NCBI RefSeq assembly: GCF_014930365.1
Contig: NZ_JABXWI010000005.1
Location: 62,001 to 126,000, forward strand
Length of the DNA stretch: 64,000 bases
Source: Streptomyces caniscabiei
GTDB taxonomy: Bacteria > Actinomycetota > Actinomycetes > Streptomycetales > Streptomycetaceae
Direction: 5' to 3'
The number at the start of each line of letters is the position of its first letter. Position 1 is the first letter of the stretch. A program made the translations under genes and the position numbers. Of the stretch, positions 6,747-14,893 are shown in pieces. Below the pieces are notes generated by a model, which had not been told where the DNA came from, searched no databases, and saw only the letters and a list, made by a program, of their open reading frames with translations.

Positions 6747-7688
6747 GTGCGTGCCGATCGCGTCTTCGCGTACGGCGCCACCGCCGGACTCCTCGGTGAT
6801 CTGCTGCTCGGCGATCCTCGCCGGGGGCATCCGGTCGCCGTGTTCGGGCGGGCGGCCGGTGCCGTGGAGCGGGTGCTGTGGCGGGACCACCGGGGGTGGG
6901 GCGCGCTGCACACCGCCGTGTGCGCGGGAGGCGCCGTGGCGCTCGGGGCCGTCGCCTCGACTGCCGTACGGCCGTCGCGCGCGGCCTCCGTCGCGTTGAC
7001 CGCCGCCGCCACCTGGGCCGTCGTCGGGGGGACTTCGCTCGCGCGGGAGGCCCGGACGATCGGGCGGTCCCTCGACGCGGGGGACATGGAGTGCGCGCGG
7101 GCCCGGTTGCCCCATCTGTGCGGGCGGGATCCGCAGGCCCTCGACCGGGACGGGATCGCGCGGGCGGTCGTGGAGTCCGTCGCCGAGAACACCTCCGACG
7201 CGGTGGTGGGGGCGCTCGTGTGGGGTGCCGTCGCGGGTGTGCCCGGGCTGGTGGGGTTCCGGGCCGTCAACACGCTGGACGCCATGGTCGGCCACCGGTC
7301 GGAGCGGTACCGGCGGTTCGGCTGGGCCTCCGCACGGCTGGACGACGTGGCGGGGTGGCCGGGGGCCCGGCTCACGGCGGTGCTGGCCGCCGCCTCCGGT
7401 GGGGACGCCCGGGGGGCCGTACGGGCTTGGCGCGCGGACGCGGACAGGCACCCGAGCCCCAACGCGGGGCCCGTGGAGGCGTCGTTCGCGGGGGCGCTCG
7501 GAGTGCGATTGGGGGGCACGTTGTCGTACGGGGGGCGGGTCGAGCACCGGCCGGTGCTGAATGGGGAGGGACGCGCCGTCGAAGTGGGGGACATCGAGCG
7601 GGCCGTGCGGTTGTCCCGGCGGGTCGGGTGGCTGGCGCTGGGGATCGGTGCGGGTGTGTCGCTGCTGCGGTCGAGGAGGCAGGGATGA
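6747..7688 (+). CDS. cobD: adenosylcobinamide-phosphate synthase (CobD/CbiB)
   Basis: A 313-residue polytopic membrane enzyme that attaches the aminopropanol arm (or its phosphate) to adenosylcobyric acid. Family signs: GDLLLGDPRRGHPVAVFGR near residues 16-34, the AENTSDAVVGAL block near 151-162, NTLDAMVGHRSERY near 174-187, and SPNAGPVEASFAGALG near 235-250. The GTG at 6747 has no strong ribosome site, which fits coupling to the preceding small ORF. Its TGA overlaps the cobQ ATG (ATGA). First gene of the riboswitch-controlled operon. Confidence 0.93.
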   Translation: MRADRVFAYGATAGLLGDLLLGDPRRGHPVAVFGRAAGAVERVLWRDHRGWGALHTAVCAGGAVALGAVASTAVRPSRAASVALTAAATWAVVGGTSLAREARTIGRSLDAGDMECARARLPHLCGRDPQALDRDGIARAVVESVAENTSDAVVGALVWGAVAGVPGLVGFRAVNTLDAMVGHRSERYRRFGWASARLDDVAGWPGARLTAVLAAASGGDARGAVRAWRADADRHPSPNAGPVEASFAGALGVRLGGTLSYGGRVEHRPVLNGEGRAVEVGDIERAVRLSRRVGWLALGIGAGVSLLRSRRQG

Positions 7689-9202
7689 GTGGCGGGCTGC
7701 TGGTCGCCGGGACGACCTCCGACGCCGGGAAGAGCGTGGTGACCGCCGGGATCTGCCGGTGGCTGGTGCGGCAGGGGGTCAGGGTCGCGCCGTTCAAGGC
7801 GCAGAACATGTCGCTCAACTCCTTCGTGACGAAGGAGGGCGCCGAGATCGGGCGGGCGCAGGCCATGCAGGCGCAGGCGTGCCGGGTCGAGCCCAGCGCG
7901 CTCATGAACCCGGTGCTGCTCAAGCCCGGGGGTGAGCGCAGCAGTCAGGTCGTGCTGCTCGGGAAGCCCGTGGGCGAGATGAGCGCGCGCGGCTATCACG
8001 GCGGGCGGCAACAGCGCCTGCTCGGGACCGTGTTGGAGTGCCTCACCGAGCTGCGGGGCACGTATGACGCGGTGATCTGCGAGGGGGCCGGCTCTCCGGC
8101 CGAGATCAATCTGCGGCGGACCGACATCGTCAACATGGGGATCGCCCGCAACGCCGGGCTGCCCGTGCTCGTGGTCGGCGACATCGACCGCGGTGGGGTC
8201 TTCGCGTCGTTCTTCGGGACCGTCGCGCTGCTCTCCCCCGAGGACCAGGCCCTCGTCGCCGGGTTCCTCGTCAACAAGTTCCGCGGGGACGTCTCCCTGC
8301 TGGAGCCGGGGCTCGACATGCTGCACGGGCTCACCGGGCGGCGGACGTACGGCGTGCTGCCGTTCCGGCACGGGCTCGGGATCGACGAGGAGGACGGGCT
8401 GCGGGTCTCGCTGCGCGGGACGGTCCGCGAGTCGAACGTCGCGCCGCCCGTCGGGGAGGACGTGCTGCGGGTCGCCGTGTGCGCGGTGCCGCTGATGTCC
8501 AACTTCACCGACGTGGACGCGCTCGCCGCCGAACCCGGTGTCGTGGTGCGGTTCGTGGACCGGGCCGAGGAGCTGGCCGACGCGGACCTCGTCGTCGTGC
8601 CGGGGACCCGGGGCACGGTGCGGGCGCTGGAGTGGCTGCGGGAGCGGGGGCTGGCCGACGCGCTCGTGCGGCGTGCCGCCGAGGGGCGACCGGTGCTCGG
8701 GATCTGCGGGGGGTTCCAGGTGCTCGGGGAGCGCATCGAGGACGAGGTCGAGAGCCGGCTCGGGCGGGTGGACGGGCTCGGGGTGCTTCCCGTGCGGGTC
8801 CGCTTCGCCGTGGAGAAGACCCTGACCCGGCCCGTGGGCAAGGCCCTCGGTGAGCGGGTCGAGGGGTACGAGATCCATCACGGGGTCGCCGAGGTCCTGG
8901 GGGGCGAGCCCTTCTTGGACGGGTGCCGGGTGGGGCAGACCTGGGGCACGCACTGGCACGGGTCGCTGGAGTCGGACGGCTTCCGGCGGGCCTTTCTGCG
9001 CGAGGTGGCGGCGGCTTCGGGGCGGCGGTTCGTGCCGGCCCCCGACACGTCGTTCGCCGCGCTGCGCGAGGAGCAGCTCGACCGGCTCGGCGATCTGATC
9101 GAGGAGCACGCGGACACGGACGCGCTGTGGCGGCTCATCGAGTCGGGCGCGCCGACGGGGTTGCCGTTCGTGCCGCCGGGGGCACCGGGGGTGCCGGGAT
9201 GA
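7685..9202 (+). CDS. cobQ: cobyric acid synthase (glutamine-dependent amidase)
   Basis: A 505-residue cytoplasmic enzyme that amidates four carboxylates of adenosylcobyrinic acid a,c-diamide using ATP and glutamine. The N-terminal dethiobiotin-synthetase-like domain begins GTTSDAGKSVV (P-loop, about residues 8-18), with FKAQNMSLNS and GAGSPAEINL motifs following. The C-terminal class I glutamine amidotransferase domain carries the nucleophile in GICGGFQ (Cys341) and a late THWHG (His423-425). Length is normal. It overlaps cobD by 4 bp, so translation is coupled. The gap after it holds only a repeat. Confidence 0.95.
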   Translation: MSGGLLVAGTTSDAGKSVVTAGICRWLVRQGVRVAPFKAQNMSLNSFVTKEGAEIGRAQAMQAQACRVEPSALMNPVLLKPGGERSSQVVLLGKPVGEMSARGYHGGRQQRLLGTVLECLTELRGTYDAVICEGAGSPAEINLRRTDIVNMGIARNAGLPVLVVGDIDRGGVFASFFGTVALLSPEDQALVAGFLVNKFRGDVSLLEPGLDMLHGLTGRRTYGVLPFRHGLGIDEEDGLRVSLRGTVRESNVAPPVGEDVLRVAVCAVPLMSNFTDVDALAAEPGVVVRFVDRAEELADADLVVVPGTRGTVRALEWLRERGLADALVRRAAEGRPVLGICGGFQVLGERIEDEVESRLGRVDGLGVLPVRVRFAVEKTLTRPVGKALGERVEGYEIHHGVAEVLGGEPFLDGCRVGQTWGTHWHGSLESDGFRRAFLREVAAASGRRFVPAPDTSFAALREEQLDRLGDLIEEHADTDALWRLIESGAPTGLPFVPPGAPGVPG

Positions 9203-9261
9203 GGGCGCCGGGTCGGTTCCGCCGGGAGAGCCGGGGGAGGGAGCGTCGTCCGCCGGCCGGT

Positions 9262-9322
9262 GGGGCTTCTCGCGCAGTTCCCCGCGCCCCTGAAGAGCGG
9301 GGGCTACGCCCCGCGCTCTTCA
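9262..9322. repeat. dispersed Streptomyces intergenic repeat with hairpin
   Basis: Between cobQ and the chelatase gene lies the element read here as GGGGCTTCTCGCGCAGTTCC followed by CCGCGCCCC, then a stem-loop from 9291 to 9322 (arms beginning TGAAGAGCG and ending CGCTCTTCA). The GCGCAGTTCCCCGCGCCCC core recurs, in either orientation, near 19812, 44565 and 63711, with a diverged copy near 14258. All are intergenic. It may also act as a weak terminator or transcript stabiliser. Confidence 0.7.
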
Positions 9323-9374
9323 TCCCGCCGGTCGGCACTCGTCTCATTCATTCACCTGTAGGAGGGACCACCGC

Positions 9375-11441
9375 GTGAGCACGCACTTCCCCTTCACCGC
9401 CGTCGTCGGGCAGAGCGACCTGCAACTCGCCCTGCTCCTCAACGCGATCTCACCGCGCATCGGCGGTGTGCTCGTGCGCGGCGAGAAGGGCACCGCCAAG
9501 AGCACCGCCGTGCGGGCGCTCGCGGCGCTGCTGCCGCCGGTGGAGGTCGTCGTCGGCTGCCGGTTCTCCTGCGACCCCGTGAAGCCGGACCCGGCGTGTC
9601 CGGACGGCCCGCACGAGCCGGCGTTCGAGACCCGGCCCTCGCGCATGGTCGAGCTGCCCGTCGGCGCCTCCGAGGACCGGCTCGTCGGCGCCCTCGACAT
9701 CGAACGGGCGCTGTCGGAGGGCGTGAAGGCGTTCGAGCCGGGCCTGCTCGCGGACGCGCACCGGGGCATCCTCTACGTCGACGAGGTGAACCTGCTCCAC
9801 GACCACCTCGTCGACCTGCTGCTCGACGCGGCCGCGATGGGCGCCTCGTACGTGGAGCGCGAGGGCGTCTCCGTACGGCATGCCGCGCGGTTCCTGCTGG
9901 TCGGGACGATGAACCCCGAGGAGGGCGAGCTGCGGCCGCAGTTGCTCGACCGGTTCGGGCTGACCGTGGAGGTCGCGGCCTCGCGGGAGCCGGACCAGCG
10001 GGTGGAGGTCGTCCGGCGGCGGCTCGCCTACGACGACGACCCGGCCGGTTTCACGGCCCGTTGGGCGGACGAGGAGGCCGACGTACGGCAACGGGTCGTC
10101 GCCGCGCGGGAGTTGCTGCCGTCCGTGGTGCTGGGCGACGGGGCGCTGTTGCAGATCGCGGCGACCTGCGCGGCGTTCGAGGTGGACGGGATGCGGGCCG
10201 ACATCGTGATGGCCCGGACCGCGACCGCGCTGGCCGCGTGGGCCGGGCGGACCGAGGTGCTCGCGGAGGACGTGCGCCAGGCGGCACTGCTCGCGCTGCC
10301 CCACCGGAGGCGACGGAATCCCTTCGACGCGCCCGGCCTGGACGAGGACAAGCTCGACGAGACGCTGGAGGAGTTCGCGGAACCGCCGCAGAACCCCGAG
10401 GACCCGCAGGGCCCTCAGAACTCGCGGGACCCGCAGGACCCGCAGGGCGACGACGATCCGGATCCCGGTCCCGACGGCCCCGGTGGCGGTGGGCGGCCGC
10501 CCGCTCCCGAGTCCGACGGGCCCCAGGGCGGCGACGGCGGCGCCCGGCCCGAGTCCGGCGAGGGCGTGCCGGCGCAGGCTCCGGCCGCCGGGGAGCAGTC
10601 GGCCGTACGGGCCGCCGAGCCGTTCCGTACGAAGGTGCTCAGTGTGCCGGGGCTCGGGGAGGGCGCCGCCGGGCGGCGTTCGCGTGCACGGACCGAGCAC
10701 GGGCGCACGACCGGGGCGCGCAGGCCGCGTGGCACGCTGACCAAGCTGCATCTGGCGGCGACGGTGCAGGCCGCCGCGCCGCATCAGCGGACGCGGGGGC
10801 GGTCCGGGCCGGGGCTGGTCGTACGGCGTGACGATCTGCGGCAGGCGACCCGGGAGGGGCGGGAGGGCAACCTCGTGCTGTTCGTGGTCGACGCCTCCGG
10901 GTCGATGGCGGCGCGGCAGCGGATGGGTGCCGTGAAGGGCGCGGTGCTGTCGCTGCTGCTCGACGCCTACCAGCGGCGGGACAAGGTGGGCCTGGTGACG
11001 TTCCGGGGGTCGGCCGCCGAGGTGGCACTGCCGCCGACCTCGTCGGTGGACGCGGCGGCGGCCCGGCTGGAGTCGTTGCCGACGGGCGGGCGTACCCCGC
11101 TCGCGGCGGGGTTGCTCAAGGCGCACGACGTACTGCGGGTGGAGCGGCTGCGGGACCCCGCGCGCCGCCCGCTGGTCGTGGTGGTCACCGACGGCCGGGC
11201 GACCGGTGGGCCGGAGCCCGTCGCGCTCGCCGGGCGGGCGGCCCGCCTGTTCGCGGCCGAGGGCCACGCGTCGGTGGTGGTCGACTGCGAGTCGGGCCAT
11301 GTCCGGCTGGGGCTCGCCGGGCAGCTGGCGGGTGAACTGGGCGGTACGGCGGTGACGTTGGACGAGCTGCGGGCGGACTCCATCGCCGGGCTGGTCCGGG
11401 ATGTGCAGGGAACGCAGAGGACTTCAGGGAAGGCGGCGTAG
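9375..11441 (+). CDS. putative cobaltochelatase subunit, fused ChlI/ChlD (AAA+ and VWA domains)
   Basis: A 688-residue protein joining an AAA+ ATPase module like ChlI/BchI to a ChlD-like integrin-type VWA module. Walker A is GEKGTAKST (residues 36-44), Walker B ILYVDE (132-137), and a GTMNPEEGELRPQLLDRFG sensor block follows near 178. A Pro/Asp/Gly-rich acidic linker spans about 335-420. The VWA domain has its metal-ion site DASGSMAAR near residue 506. GGAGG precedes the GTG at 9375. In a cobalamin operon the likely role is ATP-driven insertion of cobalt with a CobN-type large subunit, but no cobN is in this window. A magnesium chelatase role is unlikely without chlorophyll genes. Confidence 0.88.
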   Translation: MSTHFPFTAVVGQSDLQLALLLNAISPRIGGVLVRGEKGTAKSTAVRALAALLPPVEVVVGCRFSCDPVKPDPACPDGPHEPAFETRPSRMVELPVGASEDRLVGALDIERALSEGVKAFEPGLLADAHRGILYVDEVNLLHDHLVDLLLDAAAMGASYVEREGVSVRHAARFLLVGTMNPEEGELRPQLLDRFGLTVEVAASREPDQRVEVVRRRLAYDDDPAGFTARWADEEADVRQRVVAARELLPSVVLGDGALLQIAATCAAFEVDGMRADIVMARTATALAAWAGRTEVLAEDVRQAALLALPHRRRRNPFDAPGLDEDKLDETLEEFAEPPQNPEDPQGPQNSRDPQDPQGDDDPDPGPDGPGGGGRPPAPESDGPQGGDGGARPESGEGVPAQAPAAGEQSAVRAAEPFRTKVLSVPGLGEGAAGRRSRARTEHGRTTGARRPRGTLTKLHLAATVQAAAPHQRTRGRSGPGLVVRRDDLRQATREGREGNLVLFVVDASGSMAARQRMGAVKGAVLSLLLDAYQRRDKVGLVTFRGSAAEVALPPTSSVDAAAARLESLPTGGRTPLAAGLLKAHDVLRVERLRDPARRPLVVVVTDGRATGGPEPVALAGRAARLFAAEGHASVVVDCESGHVRLGLAGQLAGELGGTAVTLDELRADSIAGLVRDVQGTQRTSGKAA

Positions 11442-12041
11442 ATGCCTCAGGGACAGCCGAGTGTCGTACCGGACGACGGACTGACGACTCGTCAGCGCAG
11501 GAACCGTCCGCTGGTGTTCGTGCACACGGGCATAGGCAAGGGGAAGTCCACCGCCGCGTTCGGGCTCGCGCTGCGCGCCTGGAACCAGGGGTGGCCGATC
11601 GGGGTGTTCCAGTTCGTCAAGTCGGCGAAGTGGAAGGTCGGCGAGGAGAACGCGCTGCGGGTGCTGGGGGCGTCCGGTGAGGGCGGTTCCGTCGACTGGC
11701 ACAAGATGGGCGAGGGTTGGTCCTGGGTGCAGCGCGACGGGCAGATGGACAACGAGGACAAGGCCCGGGAGGGCTGGGAGCAGGTCAAGCGGGACCTGGC
11801 GGCCGAGACGTACAAGCTGTACGTGCTGGACGAGTTCGCGTACCCGCTGCACTGGGGGTGGATCGACACCGACGAGGTGATCGACGTCCTGCGGAACCGG
11901 CCCGGGACCCAGCATGTGGTGATCACCGGGCGGAACGCGCCGGAGAAGCTGGTCGACTTCGCGGACCTCGTGACCGACATGTCGAAGGTCAAGCACCCCA
12001 TGGACGCGGGCCAGAAGGGCCAGCGGGGCATCGAGTGGTGA
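11442..12041 (+). CDS. cobO: cob(I)yrinic acid a,c-diamide adenosyltransferase
   Basis: A 199-residue BtuR/CobO/CobA-type ATP:corrinoid adenosyltransferase, which forms the carbon-cobalt bond. The modified P-loop HTGIGKGKSTAAFG is at residues 28-41, FQFVKSAKW near 57-65, and LYVLDEF near 128-134. ATG follows the chelatase TAG without a gap, and cobB starts 4 bp after its stop, so the three genes are one translational unit. Length matches the family. Confidence 0.95.
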   Translation: MPQGQPSVVPDDGLTTRQRRNRPLVFVHTGIGKGKSTAAFGLALRAWNQGWPIGVFQFVKSAKWKVGEENALRVLGASGEGGSVDWHKMGEGWSWVQRDGQMDNEDKAREGWEQVKRDLAAETYKLYVLDEFAYPLHWGWIDTDEVIDVLRNRPGTQHVVITGRNAPEKLVDFADLVTDMSKVKHPMDAGQKGQRGIEW

Positions 12042-12045
12042 CATC

Positions 12046-13410
12046 GTGACGTCCTACACCTCGGTCCCCTCCGTCCCCCGGCTGGTGATCGCCGCGCCCT
12101 CGTCGCGCAGCGGCAAGACCACCGTCGCCACGGGCCTGATGGCCGCGCTCACCGAGCGGGGCCTCGCCGTGTCCCCGCACAAGGTGGGGCCGGACTACAT
12201 CGACCCCGGGTACCACGCGCTCGCCAGCGGGCGGGTGGGGCGGAACCTCGACGCGTATCTGTGCGGGCCCGAGCTGGTCGCGCCGCTCTTCGCGCACGGC
12301 GCGCGCGGATGCGACATCGCGGTCGTCGAGGGTGTGATGGGGATGTTCGACGGGGCCTCGGGGCAGGGGGAGCTGGCGTCCACCGCGCATGTGGCGAAGC
12401 TGCTGCGGGCGCCGGTGGTGCTGGTCGTGGACGCGTCGTCGCAGTCGCGGTCGGTGGCGGCGCTGGTGCACGGGTTCGCCTCGTGGGATCCCGAGGTGCG
12501 GATCGGGGGCGTGATCCTCAACAAGGTCGCCTCCGACCGGCACGAGGAACTGCTGCGGGACGCCCTGGAGTCGACCGGTGTCCCCGTGCTGGGCGTGCTG
12601 CGGCGGGCTCCGCAGGTGGACACCCCGTCCCGGCATCTGGGGCTGGTCCCGGTCGCCGAACGGCGGGCCGCGGCACTGGAGGCCGTGGCGGCGATGGCGG
12701 CGCAGGTGCGGGCCGGGTGCGACCTGGAGGCGCTGGTCGCGCTCGCCCGGAGCGCCGGTGCGCTGTCGGGGGCGGCGTGGGAGCCGCCCGTCGCGGCGTC
12801 GGCCGGGCGGGAGGTGGTCGCCGTGGCCGGCGGGCCCGCGTTCACCTTCTCCTACGCCGAGCACGCCGAGCTGTTGACCGCGGCGGGTGCCGAGGTGGTC
12901 GTCTTCGATCCGCTGCGCGACGAGCGACTGCCGGACGGGACGCGCGGGTTGGTGATCGGCGGCGGGTTCCCCGAGATGTACGCCGCCGAGCTGTCCGCCA
13001 ACGAGCCGCTGCGCAAGGCCGTCGCCGAGCTGGCGTTCGACGGGGCTCCGGTGGCGGCCGAGTGCGCGGGGCTGCTCTATCTGTGCCGGGAGCTGGACGG
13101 GCGGCCCATGTGCGGCGTGCTCGACGCGACGGCGCGGATGGACGAGCGGCTGACCCTCGGATACCGCGACGCCGTGGCCGTGAGCGACAGCGCGCTCGCG
13201 CCGGCCGGGACCCGGATGCGGGCCCACGAGTTCCACCGGACCGTCGTCGAGCCGGGGGCCGGGCCCGCGCCCGCCTGGGGGATACGGTCCCCTCGGCCTC
13301 GGGTCGAGGGGTTCGTGCAGGGAGGGGTGCACGCGAGCTATCTGCACACCCACTGGGCGGCGGAGCCCGGTGTCGCACGGCGGTTCGTGGAGAGATGCCG
13401 GGCGTCATGA
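12046..13410 (+). CDS. cobB: cobyrinic acid a,c-diamide synthase
   Basis: A 454-residue glutamine-dependent amidase that amidates the a and c acetate groups of (hydrogeno)cobyrinic acid (CobB/CbiA). The N-terminal P-loop reads SSRSGKTTVATG (residues 19-30), followed by HKVGPDYIDPGYH (45-57) and VEGVMGMFDG. The C-terminal amidotransferase domain contains AAECAGLLYLC with nucleophile Cys340 and the late histidine in ASYLHTHW. The GTG start is 4 bp after cobO. It ends the first cob unit; the next gene is on the other strand 29 bp away. Confidence 0.95.
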   Translation: MTSYTSVPSVPRLVIAAPSSRSGKTTVATGLMAALTERGLAVSPHKVGPDYIDPGYHALASGRVGRNLDAYLCGPELVAPLFAHGARGCDIAVVEGVMGMFDGASGQGELASTAHVAKLLRAPVVLVVDASSQSRSVAALVHGFASWDPEVRIGGVILNKVASDRHEELLRDALESTGVPVLGVLRRAPQVDTPSRHLGLVPVAERRAAALEAVAAMAAQVRAGCDLEALVALARSAGALSGAAWEPPVAASAGREVVAVAGGPAFTFSYAEHAELLTAAGAEVVVFDPLRDERLPDGTRGLVIGGGFPEMYAAELSANEPLRKAVAELAFDGAPVAAECAGLLYLCRELDGRPMCGVLDATARMDERLTLGYRDAVAVSDSALAPAGTRMRAHEFHRTVVEPGAGPAPAWGIRSPRPRVEGFVQGGVHASYLHTHWAAEPGVARRFVERCRAS

Positions 13411-13439
13411 GCGGTACGTCGACCGGTGGGGTGCGCCGC

Positions 13440-14168
13440 TCACTCCGCCACGCCCACCACCAGCCAGATGAAGGCCGCCCCGGCGACCGTGCACAGCAGG
13501 GTGGAGTGGGCCGGGTGCTGGTGGTGGGCCTCGGGGAGGATCTCGGCGGCGGCGAGATAGAGCAGGGCGCCGCCGAAGAAGCCGAGGTAGCAGCCGAGCG
13601 GGCCCTCCGGGATCGTGAACAGCAGCGTGGAGGCGGCTCCCACCACCGGGGCCGCCGCGTCCGCGAACAGCATCGCCAGCGCACGGCGGCGGGCGTTGCC
13701 GTAGACGCTGGTGAGCGTGTACGTGTTGAAGCCGTCCGCGAAGTCGTGGGCGATCACCGCGAGCGCGACCGCGATGCCCATGCCCTCGCCGATCTGGAAC
13801 GCCGCGCCGATCGCGACGCCGTCCATGGCGCTGTGTCCGACCATCGCCGCCGCGGCCGTCAGGCCCACCTGGGGTGTATGGCCGTTGTGCTCCTCCGCGC
13901 CGTGCGCCGCCTGGCGGACGGCCAGCAGGCGTTCCACCAGGTGGGCCAGGAGGAACCCGGCGACGAACAGCAGCAGCGCCGCCGGTACGCCGAAGATTTC
14001 GTCGCCCGCGGCCTCCAGCGCCTCGGGGAGCAGATCGAGGCCGACCACGCCCAGCATCAGACCGCCGGCCAGGCCCAGCACCAGGTGACGGCGGTCCGTC
14101 ACGCGCTGTGCCGTCCAGCCGCCGAGCAGCGTCATCAGGAACGCGCCGAGTGCCACGAAGACCGCCAT
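13440..14168 (-). CDS. ZIP-family divalent metal transporter
   Basis: A 242-residue membrane protein with about eight hydrophobic segments. The ZIP signature is clear: a His-containing loop HGAEEHNGHTP (residues about 89-99), then the metal-site helices GHSAMDGVAIGAAFQ (about 111-125) and IAHDFADGFN (about 139-148), and a final EILPEAHHQHPAH block. It probably moves zinc, iron, cobalt or a similar ion. Its position inside the cobalamin locus, flanked by cobB and cobE-like genes on the other strand, makes cobalt supply an attractive but unproven role. Confidence 0.85.
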   Translation of the reverse strand: MAVFVALGAFLMTLLGGWTAQRVTDRRHLVLGLAGGLMLGVVGLDLLPEALEAAGDEIFGVPAALLLFVAGFLLAHLVERLLAVRQAAHGAEEHNGHTPQVGLTAAAAMVGHSAMDGVAIGAAFQIGEGMGIAVALAVIAHDFADGFNTYTLTSVYGNARRRALAMLFADAAAPVVGAASTLLFTIPEGPLGCYLGFFGGALLYLAAAEILPEAHHQHPAHSTLLCTVAGAAFIWLVVGVAE

Positions 14169-14257
14169 GGGTCTTTGCTACCGGATGAGTGGGCGGTGTC
14201 GGCTGCGGCGCCCCGGGGTGGTGTGGAGTGGGGAGGTCGGATTTCGGGTGCGGGTTC

Positions 14258-14316
14258 GTGGGGGCTGGCCGCGCCCACGCGGCGGAGCCGCATATGTCAC
14301 AGCCCCGCGCCCCTAG
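14258..14316. repeat. diverged copy of the dispersed intergenic repeat
   Basis: The stretch starting GTTCGTGGGGGCTGGCCGCG and ending CAGCCCCGCGCCCCT keeps the two ends of the repeat seen at 19812 and 63711 but carries a middle part with a small hairpin (GCGGC-GGA-GCCGC near 14279-14291). It fills most of the gap between the ZIP gene start and the cobE-like gene and must lie in or near their promoters. Confidence 0.5.
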
Positions 14317-14325
14317 AGAACCGGC

Positions 14326-14817
14326 GTGGCCATGGCTGACCGTGTGTTCGGGGCACTCGTTGTCGGTGTGGGCGCCTCTGCCGGGGTGTCGATGGTGGAG
14401 GTTCTAGGGCTGGTGGAAGGGGTGCTGCGGGATGCCGGGCTCTCCCTCGGGGCCGTTTGCGCGCTCGTCACCGTCGACGCCAAAGCCGGTGAACCCGGCC
14501 TCGTCCAGGCCGCCGAGCGGCTCGGGGTCCCGCTGGTCACCCACTCCGCCGCGGAGTTGGCCGCCGTGGCGGTGCCGAACCCCTCCGACGTGGCCCTCGC
14601 CGCCGTCGGAACCCCGTCCGTCGCGGAGGCCGCCGCGCTCGTCGGCGGAGGTGAACTCCTCGTGCCGAAGCGGAAGTCGGAGCCGGTGGACGGGCGGCCG
14701 GGACGGGTGACGTGTGCCGTCGCGACGGCGAACCCTGGCTGTGCCGCCCCCGGCGGCGGTCGGCATGATGATCGTGGTGGCGGTGACCGTGACCGCGGTC
14801 GTCGAGGGACCCGATGA
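14326..14817 (+). CDS. CobE/CbiG C-terminal-type cobalamin biosynthesis protein
   Basis: A 163-residue protein whose first 130 residues match the CobE/GbiG domain: VVGVGASAGVS near the start, a SLGAVCALVTVDAKAGEPGL block near residues 38-57, and RVTCAVA near 130. The domain takes part in ring contraction chemistry (CbiG in the anaerobic route; CobE in aerobic organisms, with a less clear role). The last 30 residues are Gly/Arg-rich and look like read-through past the family's normal end. GTG at 14326 or ATG at 14332 could be the start; neither has a strong ribosome site. Confidence 0.75.
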   Translation: MAMADRVFGALVVGVGASAGVSMVEVLGLVEGVLRDAGLSLGAVCALVTVDAKAGEPGLVQAAERLGVPLVTHSAAELAAVAVPNPSDVALAAVGTPSVAEAAALVGGGELLVPKRKSEPVDGRPGRVTCAVATANPGCAAPGGGRHDDRGGGDRDRGRRGTR

Positions 14818-14893
14818 CGGTGACCGCCGCCGACCCGCCCGACCGCCCCCGCTTCCGCGCCCGCACCACCCCTTCCGCCTCCGAGGAGTCACC

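Noticed and set aside
8923..9378. Frame running from inside cobQ through the repeat to the chelatase start
   Set aside because: It includes the dispersed repeat and ends inside the chelatase start codon; no family features and no ribosome site.
10380..10560. Proline/aspartate-rich stretch in the chelatase considered as a frameshift
   Set aside because: The frame continues into an intact VWA domain with its metal site; such acidic Pro-rich linkers are normal between the ChlI-like and ChlD-like parts.
13407..13440. ATGA overlap at the cobB stop that could start another cob gene (MSGTSTGG...)
   Set aside because: The frame continues only as a shadow of the ZIP gene on the other strand and shows no cobalamin-enzyme motif.
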